From: Chryseobacterium gilvum
GTDB lineage: Bacteria > Bacteroidota > Bacteroidia > Flavobacteriales > Weeksellaceae
Direction: 5' to 3'
DNA length: 64,000 nucleotides
Assembly: GCF_025628965.1 (NCBI RefSeq)
Contig: NZ_JAOTEN010000003.1
Span: 248,001 to 312,000, forward strand
In this document: positions 24,564 to 32,734 of the stretch, piece by piece
Layout: each line of letters begins with the position of its first letter
Numbering within the stretch: position 1 is the stretch's first letter
Notes under the pieces: generated by a model
Told to the model about the DNA's origin: nothing
Databases searched by the model: none
Seen by the model: only the letters and a program-made list of their open reading frames with translations
Made by a program: the position numbers and the translations under genes

Positions 24564-25109
24564 TTAATAATTCTTCTCTTTTAACAAAGGTGCCGTCTGA
24601 TCTTTTTCTGAAAGAATAATATCATTTTCGTTCAGCTTCCAATCTATTTTAAGGTCATTATCATTATACCGTACGCTTCCTTCAGAATCTTTATGATAAA
24701 AGTTATCACATTTGTATGCAAATATTGCATTTTCGCTAAGGACGGAAAAACCATGCCCAAAACCTCTTGGAATATAGAGTTGAATTTTATTCTCTCCGGT
24801 AAGCTCTATTCCAAACCATTTTCCGAATGTGGGGGAATCTTCACGAAGATCTACCGCTACATCCCAAACTTTACCTTCTAAGCAGGAAACCAGTTTGGCC
24901 TGCGCGTGATCACCTTTCTGCAAATGCAATCCTCTTAATACCCCATAAGAAGATTTTGAAACATTATCCTGCACAAAATGACCGTTCATCCCGGTAAGTT
25001 CTTCAAATACTTTTTCGTTGAATTTTTCAAAAAAATATCCTCTATCATCTTCAAAAACTGTAGGCTCTACGATGTAACAGTCTTTTAACGGAGTTTCTTT
25101 TATTTTCAT
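24564..25109 (-). CDS. rfbC: dTDP-4-dehydrorhamnose 3,5-epimerase
   Basis: RfbC (RmlC) epimerises dTDP-4-keto-6-deoxyglucose at C3 and C5 in dTDP-L-rhamnose synthesis. The 181-residue cupin protein has the family features: DDRGYFFEKFNEKVF, catalytic H62 in RGLHLQ, the strand VWDVAVDLREDSPTFGKW, GFGHGFSVL and Y132. Length is standard. It is the last gene of the region, 27 bases after a secreted glycosidase-like gene. rfbA, rfbB and rfbD are not in the window and must lie elsewhere if rhamnose is made. Confidence 0.94.
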   Translation of the reverse strand: MKIKETPLKDCYIVEPTVFEDDRGYFFEKFNEKVFEELTGMNGHFVQDNVSKSSYGVLRGLHLQKGDHAQAKLVSCLEGKVWDVAVDLREDSPTFGKWFGIELTGENKIQLYIPRGFGHGFSVLSENAIFAYKCDNFYHKDSEGSVRYNDNDLKIDWKLNENDIILSEKDQTAPLLKEKNY

Positions 25110-25136
25110 AAATCTTATTATAAATTTATATTGATT

Positions 25137-26324
25137 TTATTGATCGTACGTAAATATGAGAATATCTCCGGGTAAGATGGTATCATTATATTTTTTCAGG
25201 GTAGAAACTGCTAGTAATTTTCCGGTATTGTTATTTACTTTTTTCATAGAAAACTGCAATTGATACTTAAAATCTAAATTTTCATCTAACGATTTATTTT
25301 GGATGATTACAAACCTTTTATTTCCATTTGACATCAATGAGACCAAAGCATTTTTACCGAATGTAGAAAAAAATTTAAATCCTTTTGGTATTGAATTTAA
25401 TTTTTTTGTTCCTCGCGGAATTTCATTTCCCGTATGATAAATTTCTTCAGATTTTGCACCCGCAAATATCCAAGCCAGTCTCTGGATCTGCTGATTAACG
25501 GTTTTAACCACATTATAAGTGGGGGTCGGGTTTCCCTGATCATCCACAATGGCGTATGAATAGTTATCTTTCTTCCAGGTGATATCAGATTTCATGGTCC
25601 AATAAGTGAAATATTGTAATCCCTGAGCTCCATAAAGTAAATTTGCAAAATGTTGTAATTTAATTCCGGATATTTCAGGCTTTAGATAATCAAAATGAAT
25701 TGTTGTACAGGCAAATCCCCAAAAGGGCTTGTTAGTAAGCTTAGATTCCCTACGAATGAGTTCTAAATTTTCGTAAAAATTTTCTCTGACTTTATTCTTG
25801 ATTAAGGGATAATGATCGAAAGAAATAAATGATATAGGCAGATCGCTCACTGCTTTTGAGATATATTTATTATATGATAGATTTCCTATATTTTGTGGTA
25901 AGACATAGTTTGGAAAAAGGTTTGCGTAAAAAAAGTGTGACTGATCATATTTTTTTATTTTTTCAACGAATTTAATATAATCCGGGAAGTCTGTGGGTGG
26001 TGGTTCATCTCCCATATAGTAACCTTCTAATGAAGAATGATTTTTTATCTCTGGAACCGCTTTTTGTGGTTCCGAATATAATTCAGGATAAGAAAGTATT
26101 AATTTAATGCCGGTTTGCTTTGCTGCATTTAATGCTTTCATTGCATTAGCATGATTAGAAAACGTCATTAAACTTAAAGAAAATCCTGCTTCTTGCATTA
26201 TTTTATAATTTTTGGCAGTCGCATCTGTTTCCGGAATTCCGATAAATCCAAGAATTGGGATTTTTTGTCCAAAACAAAAAAAAGAAATAAAAAGAAATAT
26301 GATTAATGTAAAACCCTTTCTCAT
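25137..26324 (-). CDS. secreted glycoside-hydrolase-like protein
   Basis: The product has about 395 residues and a signal peptide (MRKGFTLIIFLFISFFCFGQ). The rest reads like a TIM barrel of the GH-A type: LGFIGIP, the strand KLILSYPELY, GYYMGDEPP with a possible acid/base glutamate after strand 4, SFISFDHYPL, and QGLQYFTYWT, followed by a beta-sandwich-like C-terminal domain. I cannot assign a GH family. It is likely periplasmic or secreted. The start at 26324 avoids a longer overlap with the upstream sugar transferase. Its place between a priming transferase and rfbC suggests trimming of a surface glycan. Confidence 0.6.
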   Translation of the reverse strand: MRKGFTLIIFLFISFFCFGQKIPILGFIGIPETDATAKNYKIMQEAGFSLSLMTFSNHANAMKALNAAKQTGIKLILSYPELYSEPQKAVPEIKNHSSLEGYYMGDEPPPTDFPDYIKFVEKIKKYDQSHFFYANLFPNYVLPQNIGNLSYNKYISKAVSDLPISFISFDHYPLIKNKVRENFYENLELIRRESKLTNKPFWGFACTTIHFDYLKPEISGIKLQHFANLLYGAQGLQYFTYWTMKSDITWKKDNYSYAIVDDQGNPTPTYNVVKTVNQQIQRLAWIFAGAKSEEIYHTGNEIPRGTKKLNSIPKGFKFFSTFGKNALVSLMSNGNKRFVIIQNKSLDENLDFKYQLQFSMKKVNNNTGKLLAVSTLKKYNDTILPGDILIFTYDQ

Positions 26325-26328
26325 TATG

Positions 26329-27276
26329 TTAATTACTGTTGAGTGTAAGGACAACACTTATTGTTCTTAGCAGTATTTTAAAATCTAAAACTAAAGAATA
26401 ATTTTTAATATAAAATAAATCATATTCTAATTTTTCCAGATTATCTTTAGGAGTTGCTTTTGGAAGATTAACTTGAGCCCATCCTGTTACACCTGGTTTT
26501 ACAAGATGCCTTAGGTCAAAATAAGAATTTTCATCAATAGATTCTTTAACGTATTTTGGACGTTCAGGCCGAGGTCCAATAATACTCATATCGCCACTTA
26601 AAACATTAAACAGCTGCGGGAGTTCATCAATTTTTGTTTTTCTTAAAAACTTTCCTACCGGAAAAAGTCTGTCATCCTTATCTTTCGTATAGCTGCCATT
26701 ATGCTTTTTAGTCATTGTCCTTAGCTTATAGATTTTAAATGTTTTTGAGTTTTTCCCAACTCTTTCCTGGGTAAAAAAAACATTGCCGGGAGAGCTAATA
26801 AAAACAAGGATACAGCCCAATAAAATAATAAGTAAGGCAAAAGGAAGAAGAATTAACGATATTAACACATCCACAATTCTCTTGAAAACAAAATCAAACT
26901 GGTCTAATCCTATTGAAAATACATCATCTGCCAAATATTCGTGCGAATTAAGTTTTACTAATGGGATTCTGCCGTTGATTTTTTCATAAAATTCGTGAAT
27001 TTCAAATACTTTTACTCCTTTTAATTTTGCTTCAACAATCTCACCTGTAAGTTTTTCAGGCAAATAATTTAGATCTGAGGTTTCAATAACTATAGTCTTA
27101 ACATTAAATTTCTTGATATATTCTGAAATTGTTCTATGGTCTTTATCTGAACTGAAAAATACAGATTTACGAGATTTACTAAAGTTTTCCTCTGTAAAAA
27201 TTTTTTCAGAAATACTGCTAACATTAATAAATAAATATCTTTCGTTATTTGAAAGATTAAAGTAATTTTTCATCAT
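26329..27276 (-). CDS. polyprenyl-phosphate sugar-1-phosphate transferase (WbaP/WcaJ type)
   Basis: The 315-residue protein ends with the conserved bacterial sugar transferase domain: a membrane hairpin at about residues 130-158, KRIVDVLISL, KIYKLRTM, KIDELPQLFNVLSGDMSIIGPRPERP and GVTGWAQVN. Such enzymes start glycan repeat units by moving a sugar phosphate to undecaprenyl phosphate. The N-terminal 125 residues contain a Rossmann-like segment, but the four N-terminal membrane helices of WbaP are absent. It is the first gene of a three-gene unit with its own -7 box. The sugar is not known. Confidence 0.85.
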   Translation of the reverse strand: MMKNYFNLSNNERYLFINVSSISEKIFTEENFSKSRKSVFFSSDKDHRTISEYIKKFNVKTIVIETSDLNYLPEKLTGEIVEAKLKGVKVFEIHEFYEKINGRIPLVKLNSHEYLADDVFSIGLDQFDFVFKRIVDVLISLILLPFALLIILLGCILVFISSPGNVFFTQERVGKNSKTFKIYKLRTMTKKHNGSYTKDKDDRLFPVGKFLRKTKIDELPQLFNVLSGDMSIIGPRPERPKYVKESIDENSYFDLRHLVKPGVTGWAQVNLPKATPKDNLEKLEYDLFYIKNYSLVLDFKILLRTISVVLTLNSN

Positions 27277-27316
27277 ATCATATTCTCTAGTCTTTCATAG
27301 ATAAAAATAATCTGCA

Positions 27317-27324
27317 CAAATATA
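27317..27324 (-). promoter_or_regulatory. -7 element of the 26.3-27.3 kb sugar transferase
   Basis: The minus strand reads TATATTTG (TAnnTTTG), 40 bases before the ATG at 27276. The upstream -33 box is weak. Together with the terminator at 27423 it marks a new transcription unit. Confidence 0.45.
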
Positions 27325-27422
27325 TGAAATACTGTAAAACTACATACAGTAAAAAAACATTATTTAATCATTAAAAAACATTATCAGTAATAGTAGAGAC
27401 CTAAGCATATTTTTTTGAAAAA

Positions 27423-27457
27423 AAATTATTTAATTATGAGAAATAACTAAATAATTT
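27423..27457 (-). terminator. intrinsic terminator between two glycan units
   Basis: On the minus strand AAATTATTTA and TAAATAATTT form a 10-base stem, extended by a G-T pair and TTAT/ATAA around a five-base loop, with a run of T residues after it. It ends the unit that begins with the autokinase at 35.1 kb. Confidence 0.75.
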
Positions 27458-27499
27458 TCATTTCTTGTATAAAGATAAACTACTAAATTATGATGTAAT

Positions 27500-28558
27500 T
27501 TAACACTGTTTATACAAATCTATGTATTTTTCATACATTTTTGAAATAGTAAATTCTTTTTCATATTTTAATCTTGCTTCTTCACTATAAGTTTTATATG
27601 TTTCTTTATTAACCATTATTTTTCTAATTGCTTCTTCAAATTCTTTAACCTCATTTTCGACAGCAAAACCATTTTTATTATTAAGAATTTCCGAAATACC
27701 TCCTACATTCGATGCTATTACAGGAATTTCACAACACATTGCCTCAAGTATAGAGATAGGCAAACCTTCATAATTACTAGGTAACAAGAAAAGATGCGCA
27801 TATTTTAAATAGGCAGAAGCATTAATTAATTCTCCCATCATTGTAATATTCTGTGAATTATCCCCTTTTCCCTGTTTATTCCCTATCCATATGAAATGGA
27901 ATCTTTCATCGTGCACAAAATGTGCTGCTAAGCTACAGAAGAGATCATATCTTTTTGGGGGACTTAATCTGGCAATTGTCATAACGACAATATGTTTATC
28001 GTGAATATTTTTTAAATATTCTGATGTTAAATCGAAAGGCAATATATGAAGATCTGCATCATTTATACCATTATATATCATTTTAACATTTTTACGAATG
28101 CCTTCCAATGCTAACTTTTCTCTATCGTATTTGCTGACAGCAACGATAAATTTAGCTTTATTCTTAAGTAGCTTTTCTAATACAAGAAATTTTCTATTTG
28201 CAATTCTCACTGAATCAAAACCATGAACGGTGTATATGATTTTGTGTACAGGAAATGCCAATCTTCCGAGAACACCTATTTTTGAAGAATGCAGATGAAC
28301 AACATCCGGCTTTATTTTTTTATATATTTTCCGTAACGCAATTAGGGTCGAAAAATCTTTTTTTATGTTTATTTCTCTCTGAAGCTGAGGAATTTTTATC
28401 TGTGTTATGTTTTTATCCAGCTGTTTCCACATTGGGCCATTTGCTTCAGACACAACATAAACATCATGCCCTTCCAGAGCAGCATTATTACAAATATTAA
28501 TCAATACGCTTTGTGCACCTCCTAAATCTGCCAATGTTATGGCGTGTAAAATTTTCAT
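27500..28558 (-). CDS. glycosyltransferase family 4
   Basis: The 352-residue cytoplasmic protein has the GT-B fold: an N-terminal acceptor domain beginning HAITLADLGGAQSVL with the glycine-rich loop, and a C-terminal donor domain with VMTIARLSPPKRYDLF and EGLPISILEAM, the E(x7)E nucleotide-sugar motif. It retains the anomeric configuration of its donor sugar. It follows a GT2 gene after nine bases and is the last gene before a terminator. It should add one sugar to the repeat unit of the second locus; donor and acceptor are unknown. Confidence 0.87.
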   Translation of the reverse strand: MKILHAITLADLGGAQSVLINICNNAALEGHDVYVVSEANGPMWKQLDKNITQIKIPQLQREINIKKDFSTLIALRKIYKKIKPDVVHLHSSKIGVLGRLAFPVHKIIYTVHGFDSVRIANRKFLVLEKLLKNKAKFIVAVSKYDREKLALEGIRKNVKMIYNGINDADLHILPFDLTSEYLKNIHDKHIVVMTIARLSPPKRYDLFCSLAAHFVHDERFHFIWIGNKQGKGDNSQNITMMGELINASAYLKYAHLFLLPSNYEGLPISILEAMCCEIPVIASNVGGISEILNNKNGFAVENEVKEFEEAIRKIMVNKETYKTYSEEARLKYEKEFTISKMYEKYIDLYKQC

Positions 28559-28567
28559 AAAGCAAAA

Positions 28568-29329
28568 CTATAAACCGAACTTATTTATCATTTTCATATG
28601 ACAATATGCTTTAATCACATAAAATCTATATAAAAATTTGAATAAAATTGAATTATTATTTTTCGGAAGATTATTATTTTTTTCTACCAATAAAGAACTG
28701 GTTGCAGATACATTATTATCATGCCTTCTGTAAAGAATTGCAGGAGTATGTAATAATTTAAATATCCCGATATCAGAGGTTATAAGGCCAATCCATAAAT
28801 CGTGTGGCACATTTGCGGGTATTGGTAAAATATATTTTAGGATTTTTCGGCGAAATGCCATACAACATCCCAGGTATCCAGACTTATATATATTCCTGTA
28901 AAAACCAATTCTTACATTTTCTAATGTGAACTTTGAAGAAGATATTAATTCTAATGAATCATCAACAATTTTACAATCAGACATTACTAAATCAGCATTT
29001 TTAAGAGCTGAGATCATATTTTCTACCTTTGTAGGAAGCCAAATGTCATCTTGATCTGCTAAAAAAATATATTCTCCATTAGCTTTATTTAGAGCATTTT
29101 CAAAATTTTTCGCAACATATACGAAACTAAATTTCTGCTTCTCTTTTTTATGATGATATATTTTAATTCTCGTATCGTTAAAACTATGTATAACTGATAT
29201 TGTATTATCCAGTGATCCATCATCTGAAATAATAATTTCATCATCATCGGCAAGCTGAATAAGGATCGAATCAAGCTGTTGCCTTATATATTTTTCACCA
29301 TTATAAGTAGCTATGCAAACGGAAATCAT
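28568..29329 (-). CDS. glycosyltransferase family 2
   Basis: The 253-residue protein starts with the GT-A signature SVCIATYNGEKYIRQQLDSIL, followed by DDGSLDNT and ADQDDIWLPTK, the metal and nucleotide-sugar contacts. These inverting enzymes transfer one sugar in the cytoplasm. Its ATG overlaps the stop of the upstream GT2 gene (ATGA), and it resembles that neighbour closely in its opening motifs, so the two may have arisen by duplication. Sugar specificity cannot be read. Confidence 0.86.
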   Translation of the reverse strand: MISVCIATYNGEKYIRQQLDSILIQLADDDEIIISDDGSLDNTISVIHSFNDTRIKIYHHKKEKQKFSFVYVAKNFENALNKANGEYIFLADQDDIWLPTKVENMISALKNADLVMSDCKIVDDSLELISSSKFTLENVRIGFYRNIYKSGYLGCCMAFRRKILKYILPIPANVPHDLWIGLITSDIGIFKLLHTPAILYRRHDNNVSATSSLLVEKNNNLPKNNNSILFKFLYRFYVIKAYCHMKMINKFGL

Positions 29330-30150
29330 ATGTTTCTAATAATTGTATATGTTATTTTATACCAATAAAACTTTAGCAAAGATCCATATTCAATTTCCTT
29401 TAAAAATTGATACATCTGCAATTGATTGTTAATGGTTTTTTTAATTTTCTTCAGTTGTAAAATAAAGTAAGCATTGTTCGTCTTCTTAGCCCCCACCTCG
29501 TTTTTACTGTGTTGTCTATATAAAATTGTAGGGGTATTAATATATATAATTTTACCCATTTGGGCAACTTTTAGTGCAATCCAATAGTCATGCATCGGAA
29601 CTTCTTTTTTTAAAGGTAATGAAACCTCTTTGGCTTTATTATTTATAATTACCGTGCAGCCTGTAACCCCATTGCAGACTCCTAGATAATTAAACTTAGA
29701 TAAAAATTGCTGTTTTAATTTTGAATATTTCCAAAATGAAGGATAAATTTCTGTTAATTCCTGATCAACCACCTTCAGATCAGTATGCACTAAAATCGGA
29801 ATATTTGAATTGGCAGCTTCTGCCTGCTGAATTTTTTTGACTGACATCTGAATCTTTTCCGGTAACCAAATATCATCCTGGTCACAAAACATGTAATAAT
29901 CTGAATTTATATTTTCCAGCAAATAAAGAAATGACTTGCATGCACCTTTTCGGTAAGAATCTTTAATGAAGTGAATATTATGATATCTGATAGAATATTC
30001 TTCAATGATTTTCACTGTATTATCTGATGAGCTATCATCTCTAATATATAAATCCCAATTTGTGTATGATTGTTCTAAAATGGAATTAATTTGTTGTTTT
30101 AGAAACTGATCACCATTGTAAGTGGATAATAATATGGCTACATTTATCAT
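29326..30150 (-). CDS. glycosyltransferase family 2
   Basis: The start at 30150 gives a 274-residue protein beginning MINVAILLSTYNGDQFL; an upstream start at 30231 would add 27 residues not typical of the family and would overlap the polymerase gene deeply. The ATG overlaps the polymerase stop as ATGA. GT-A motifs follow: RDDSSSDNT and CDQDDIWLPEKI. It is similar in layout to the next GT2 gene. It should build the repeat unit of the second locus. Confidence 0.86.
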   Translation of the reverse strand: MINVAILLSTYNGDQFLKQQINSILEQSYTNWDLYIRDDSSSDNTVKIIEEYSIRYHNIHFIKDSYRKGACKSFLYLLENINSDYYMFCDQDDIWLPEKIQMSVKKIQQAEAANSNIPILVHTDLKVVDQELTEIYPSFWKYSKLKQQFLSKFNYLGVCNGVTGCTVIINNKAKEVSLPLKKEVPMHDYWIALKVAQMGKIIYINTPTILYRQHSKNEVGAKKTNNAYFILQLKKIKKTINNQLQMYQFLKEIEYGSLLKFYWYKITYTIIRNI

Positions 30151-31187
30151 CTTGATACCAGTTTTATATAATATATATCTATTAGCAATAATCCAAGTGC
30201 TAAACACCAAACTATCAATTTTCCAATCCACATGAAGCGTGCTGAGAAAATGAAGATGATTGATGGAAAAAGTATGATTTCAACCACTCCGAAAAGTTCT
30301 TGAATCCTAAATGCAAAAACCGGAATATCTGAAAAAAACAGAAAAGTAAATAGAGAAATTGCGTATGTTTTTATTAAAAAAAAGAATGATGGCAAATGAA
30401 TGCTTATTCGATCTTCAAAATAAACCAGAAGATATAGAATAGCGATTCTCAATAAAAATAAAATATTAAATACATTTATGGTCGAATCTTCAATAAAGCC
30501 AGCCTCTGTAGCTTCTTTATATACTTCAATTTTACTCTGAAAATAAGGGATCGGTATAGATAAGTTAAAATAAGTATTTGAAAAATATAATAAATACCCC
30601 GCAGGAACCAAAAAAAGATAAGGCTTTAAATTTTTCTTCGTATTATTTACCAAAATCAGAAAAAGTGCCATTGAGCTTGATTGATGAAAAAAGATAGCAA
30701 TTATCATAAATACAAAAAAATTCACATAATCATTTTTTGATTTATAATAGAAAGAAATTAATAAAAACCCTGTTGCGACACCAATTCTAATTTGTGTGAT
30801 TTCGTGCAGAATATAGTAATGACTCAAATAGATTAAGATTGACCCGTATAAAAAAGGACTTAACTTTTTGATTCCGTGTAATTTTGCAACAACGCCTAAA
30901 GTAGCATACGTTAATAATAAATAAATGAAGCTTAGGTTAAAATGGTTTTTGATGATATCTTTTATAAGTATAAAAGAATATTCGACATCGGCTTTCATAT
31001 TATTTGTTCTCCACTTGTCAAAATATATATAATAATCGTTGTCAATATCTTTATCTCTAAAGCCTGCAGTAAGAATTAATAATATTGCCAATACAATTAT
31101 AATACTTATACTAACTACTTTATTTTTTGTATCAATTATAAAAAAAATTGATACTATTGTAAATAAAATGAAAAGTAATAATATCAT
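30147..31187 (-). CDS. EpsG/Wzy-like polysaccharide polymerase
   Basis: The 346-residue protein is an integral membrane protein with about ten hydrophobic helices, starting with LLLFILFTIVSIFFI and including a large polar loop near residues 45-75. It matches the EpsG/Wzy class, which joins lipid-linked repeat units at the periplasmic face. Sequence is poorly conserved in this class, so the call rests on topology and on its place between a flippase and glycosyltransferases. An arginine-rich HGIKKL-to-HEITQIRIG stretch is usual for the group. Confidence 0.75.
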   Translation of the reverse strand: MILLLFILFTIVSIFFIIDTKNKVVSISIIIVLAILLILTAGFRDKDIDNDYYIYFDKWRTNNMKADVEYSFILIKDIIKNHFNLSFIYLLLTYATLGVVAKLHGIKKLSPFLYGSILIYLSHYYILHEITQIRIGVATGFLLISFYYKSKNDYVNFFVFMIIAIFFHQSSSMALFLILVNNTKKNLKPYLFLVPAGYLLYFSNTYFNLSIPIPYFQSKIEVYKEATEAGFIEDSTINVFNILFLLRIAILYLLVYFEDRISIHLPSFFFLIKTYAISLFTFLFFSDIPVFAFRIQELFGVVEIILFPSIIFIFSARFMWIGKLIVWCLALGLLLIDIYYIKLVSR

Positions 31188-31275
31188 TTTTGTATTTTAA
31201 TATTTATTAGTTAAAATGTCTAATTTATCGTTATCTCGTCTTGATTATAATCATTATTATTATCGCTACAACTTA

Positions 31276-32727
31276 TTATTTCACCGTTTTTATCAATCTA
31301 CCCAACATATGGTAAGTTTCTTTTTCTTTTAATAAAATTAATGTTAACAGGTAAATGCCCCAAGAACATAGAGAGATCAACACAAAGTACAATATTCCTT
31401 TCTGAAAAAATATAATTAGGGGTATAGAAACCAACAGCATAGCAAAAGAAGCTGTTATAATTTTATAAAAATTTCCGGAAAATAGTTTTGGCAGCATTGA
31501 GTTCTTTTTTAAAAAGAAAGACATAATTATTATTGCTAATAATTCAGATAAAACTCCAACAACCGCTGCGCCATTTTGTTGATAATACTTTATTGCGAAA
31601 AAGTTAACTGCAATACTAAATACCGCAGATATCAAAGTAGCATAGGTATATATTTTCTCTTTGTTTTGAGGATATAATATTAAAAAACCCATGAAATAAG
31701 CAATACTTACTATAATACACAGAGGAGAAATAATTCTCATGGTTAATATAGATGACTCAAACCCCTTGCCTGCAATAAGATTTATAATAGGCTCTGCAAA
31801 AACTAAAAAATAAACTGTAAATGGCAATGATGCTAAAAGTAGAAAAGTAAAACTTTTATGAAGGTATACAAAGTATAATTCTTTGTCTTCTTTATAAAGA
31901 AAGGATAATCTGGGTAACATGACGGCTCCAATAATGGTAATAAAACTAATTACAAATCTAACCAATCTGTTGGCCACAGAATAATATCCAATATTTTTGT
32001 CGTCCGCCAGCATTCCGATCAGCAGATAATCTAAATAGAGATAAATACTAACAGAAATTGTTGCTATAAACATTGTCAATATAGGCTTAATATGCCTTCT
32101 AACATTTAAGAGTTTTATAGATTTCCGTTCTCTATAAATAATCTTAGATAATACGTAAAAATTAAGAATGTTTGCACCGCAGCTTGTAAGAACTATACAA
32201 AAAGCATAAATATCAGAATCGTCTGAAGATTTAATAAACAAAAACATTAATATAACCATCAAGATTCTTACCCCCACATAGCGCAGAGTAATATATAATT
32301 GGTCTTCAACTCCCTGAAAATACCATTCAGCTCCGATATTAGTTAAAAATATCATAGAGCTCATAATAAGAATAATATCCCTATAGCTCGCAAAATAATT
32401 TAAATTATATAATACCCCGAAAAGCAGTAAATAAGAGATGATACTGGTCACTCCCAGTATAATTAATAATTCAGTAAGAATCTTTGCCCTGACTGCAGGT
32501 TTATTTCTAACTTTTGAAATTTCCCTTATACCATACATTGGGATTCCCAATGCGGTAAAAAGTAAAAAATAATTGATAATTGTGTTGATATATTCTACTT
32601 TACCAATATATTCTGGACCCAAAACTCTATTGATATAAGGCATGGTAAGAAGACCGACAGCAGCACCAGATCCCATTCTTATTACATTAAGTATATAATT
32701 AGATTTTAAACTAAGAGTCCTTTTCAA
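31276..32727 (-). CDS. Wzx-type flippase (polysaccharide transporter)
   Basis: The 483-residue protein has 12 to 14 predicted membrane helices and the MOP-superfamily opening SNYILNVIRMGSGAAVGLL followed by PYINRVLGPEYIGKVEY. Wzx proteins move the undecaprenyl-linked repeat unit across the inner membrane. It lies seven bases after the autokinase gene and upstream of a polymerase, forming with them a Wzx/Wzy assembly set. A second flippase at 50.7-52.2 kb belongs to the other set. Confidence 0.88.
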   Translation of the reverse strand: MKRTLSLKSNYILNVIRMGSGAAVGLLTMPYINRVLGPEYIGKVEYINTIINYFLLFTALGIPMYGIREISKVRNKPAVRAKILTELLIILGVTSIISYLLLFGVLYNLNYFASYRDIILIMSSMIFLTNIGAEWYFQGVEDQLYITLRYVGVRILMVILMFLFIKSSDDSDIYAFCIVLTSCGANILNFYVLSKIIYRERKSIKLLNVRRHIKPILTMFIATISVSIYLYLDYLLIGMLADDKNIGYYSVANRLVRFVISFITIIGAVMLPRLSFLYKEDKELYFVYLHKSFTFLLLASLPFTVYFLVFAEPIINLIAGKGFESSILTMRIISPLCIIVSIAYFMGFLILYPQNKEKIYTYATLISAVFSIAVNFFAIKYYQQNGAAVVGVLSELLAIIIMSFFLKKNSMLPKLFSGNFYKIITASFAMLLVSIPLIIFFQKGILYFVLISLCSWGIYLLTLILLKEKETYHMLGRLIKTVK

Positions 32728-32734
32728 AATTCAA

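Noticed and set aside
30151..30231. N-terminal extension of the GT2 gene at 29326
   Set aside because: The extra 27 residues overlap the polymerase coding sequence and precede the normal GT2 opening; the ATG at 30150 makes an ATGA overlap instead.
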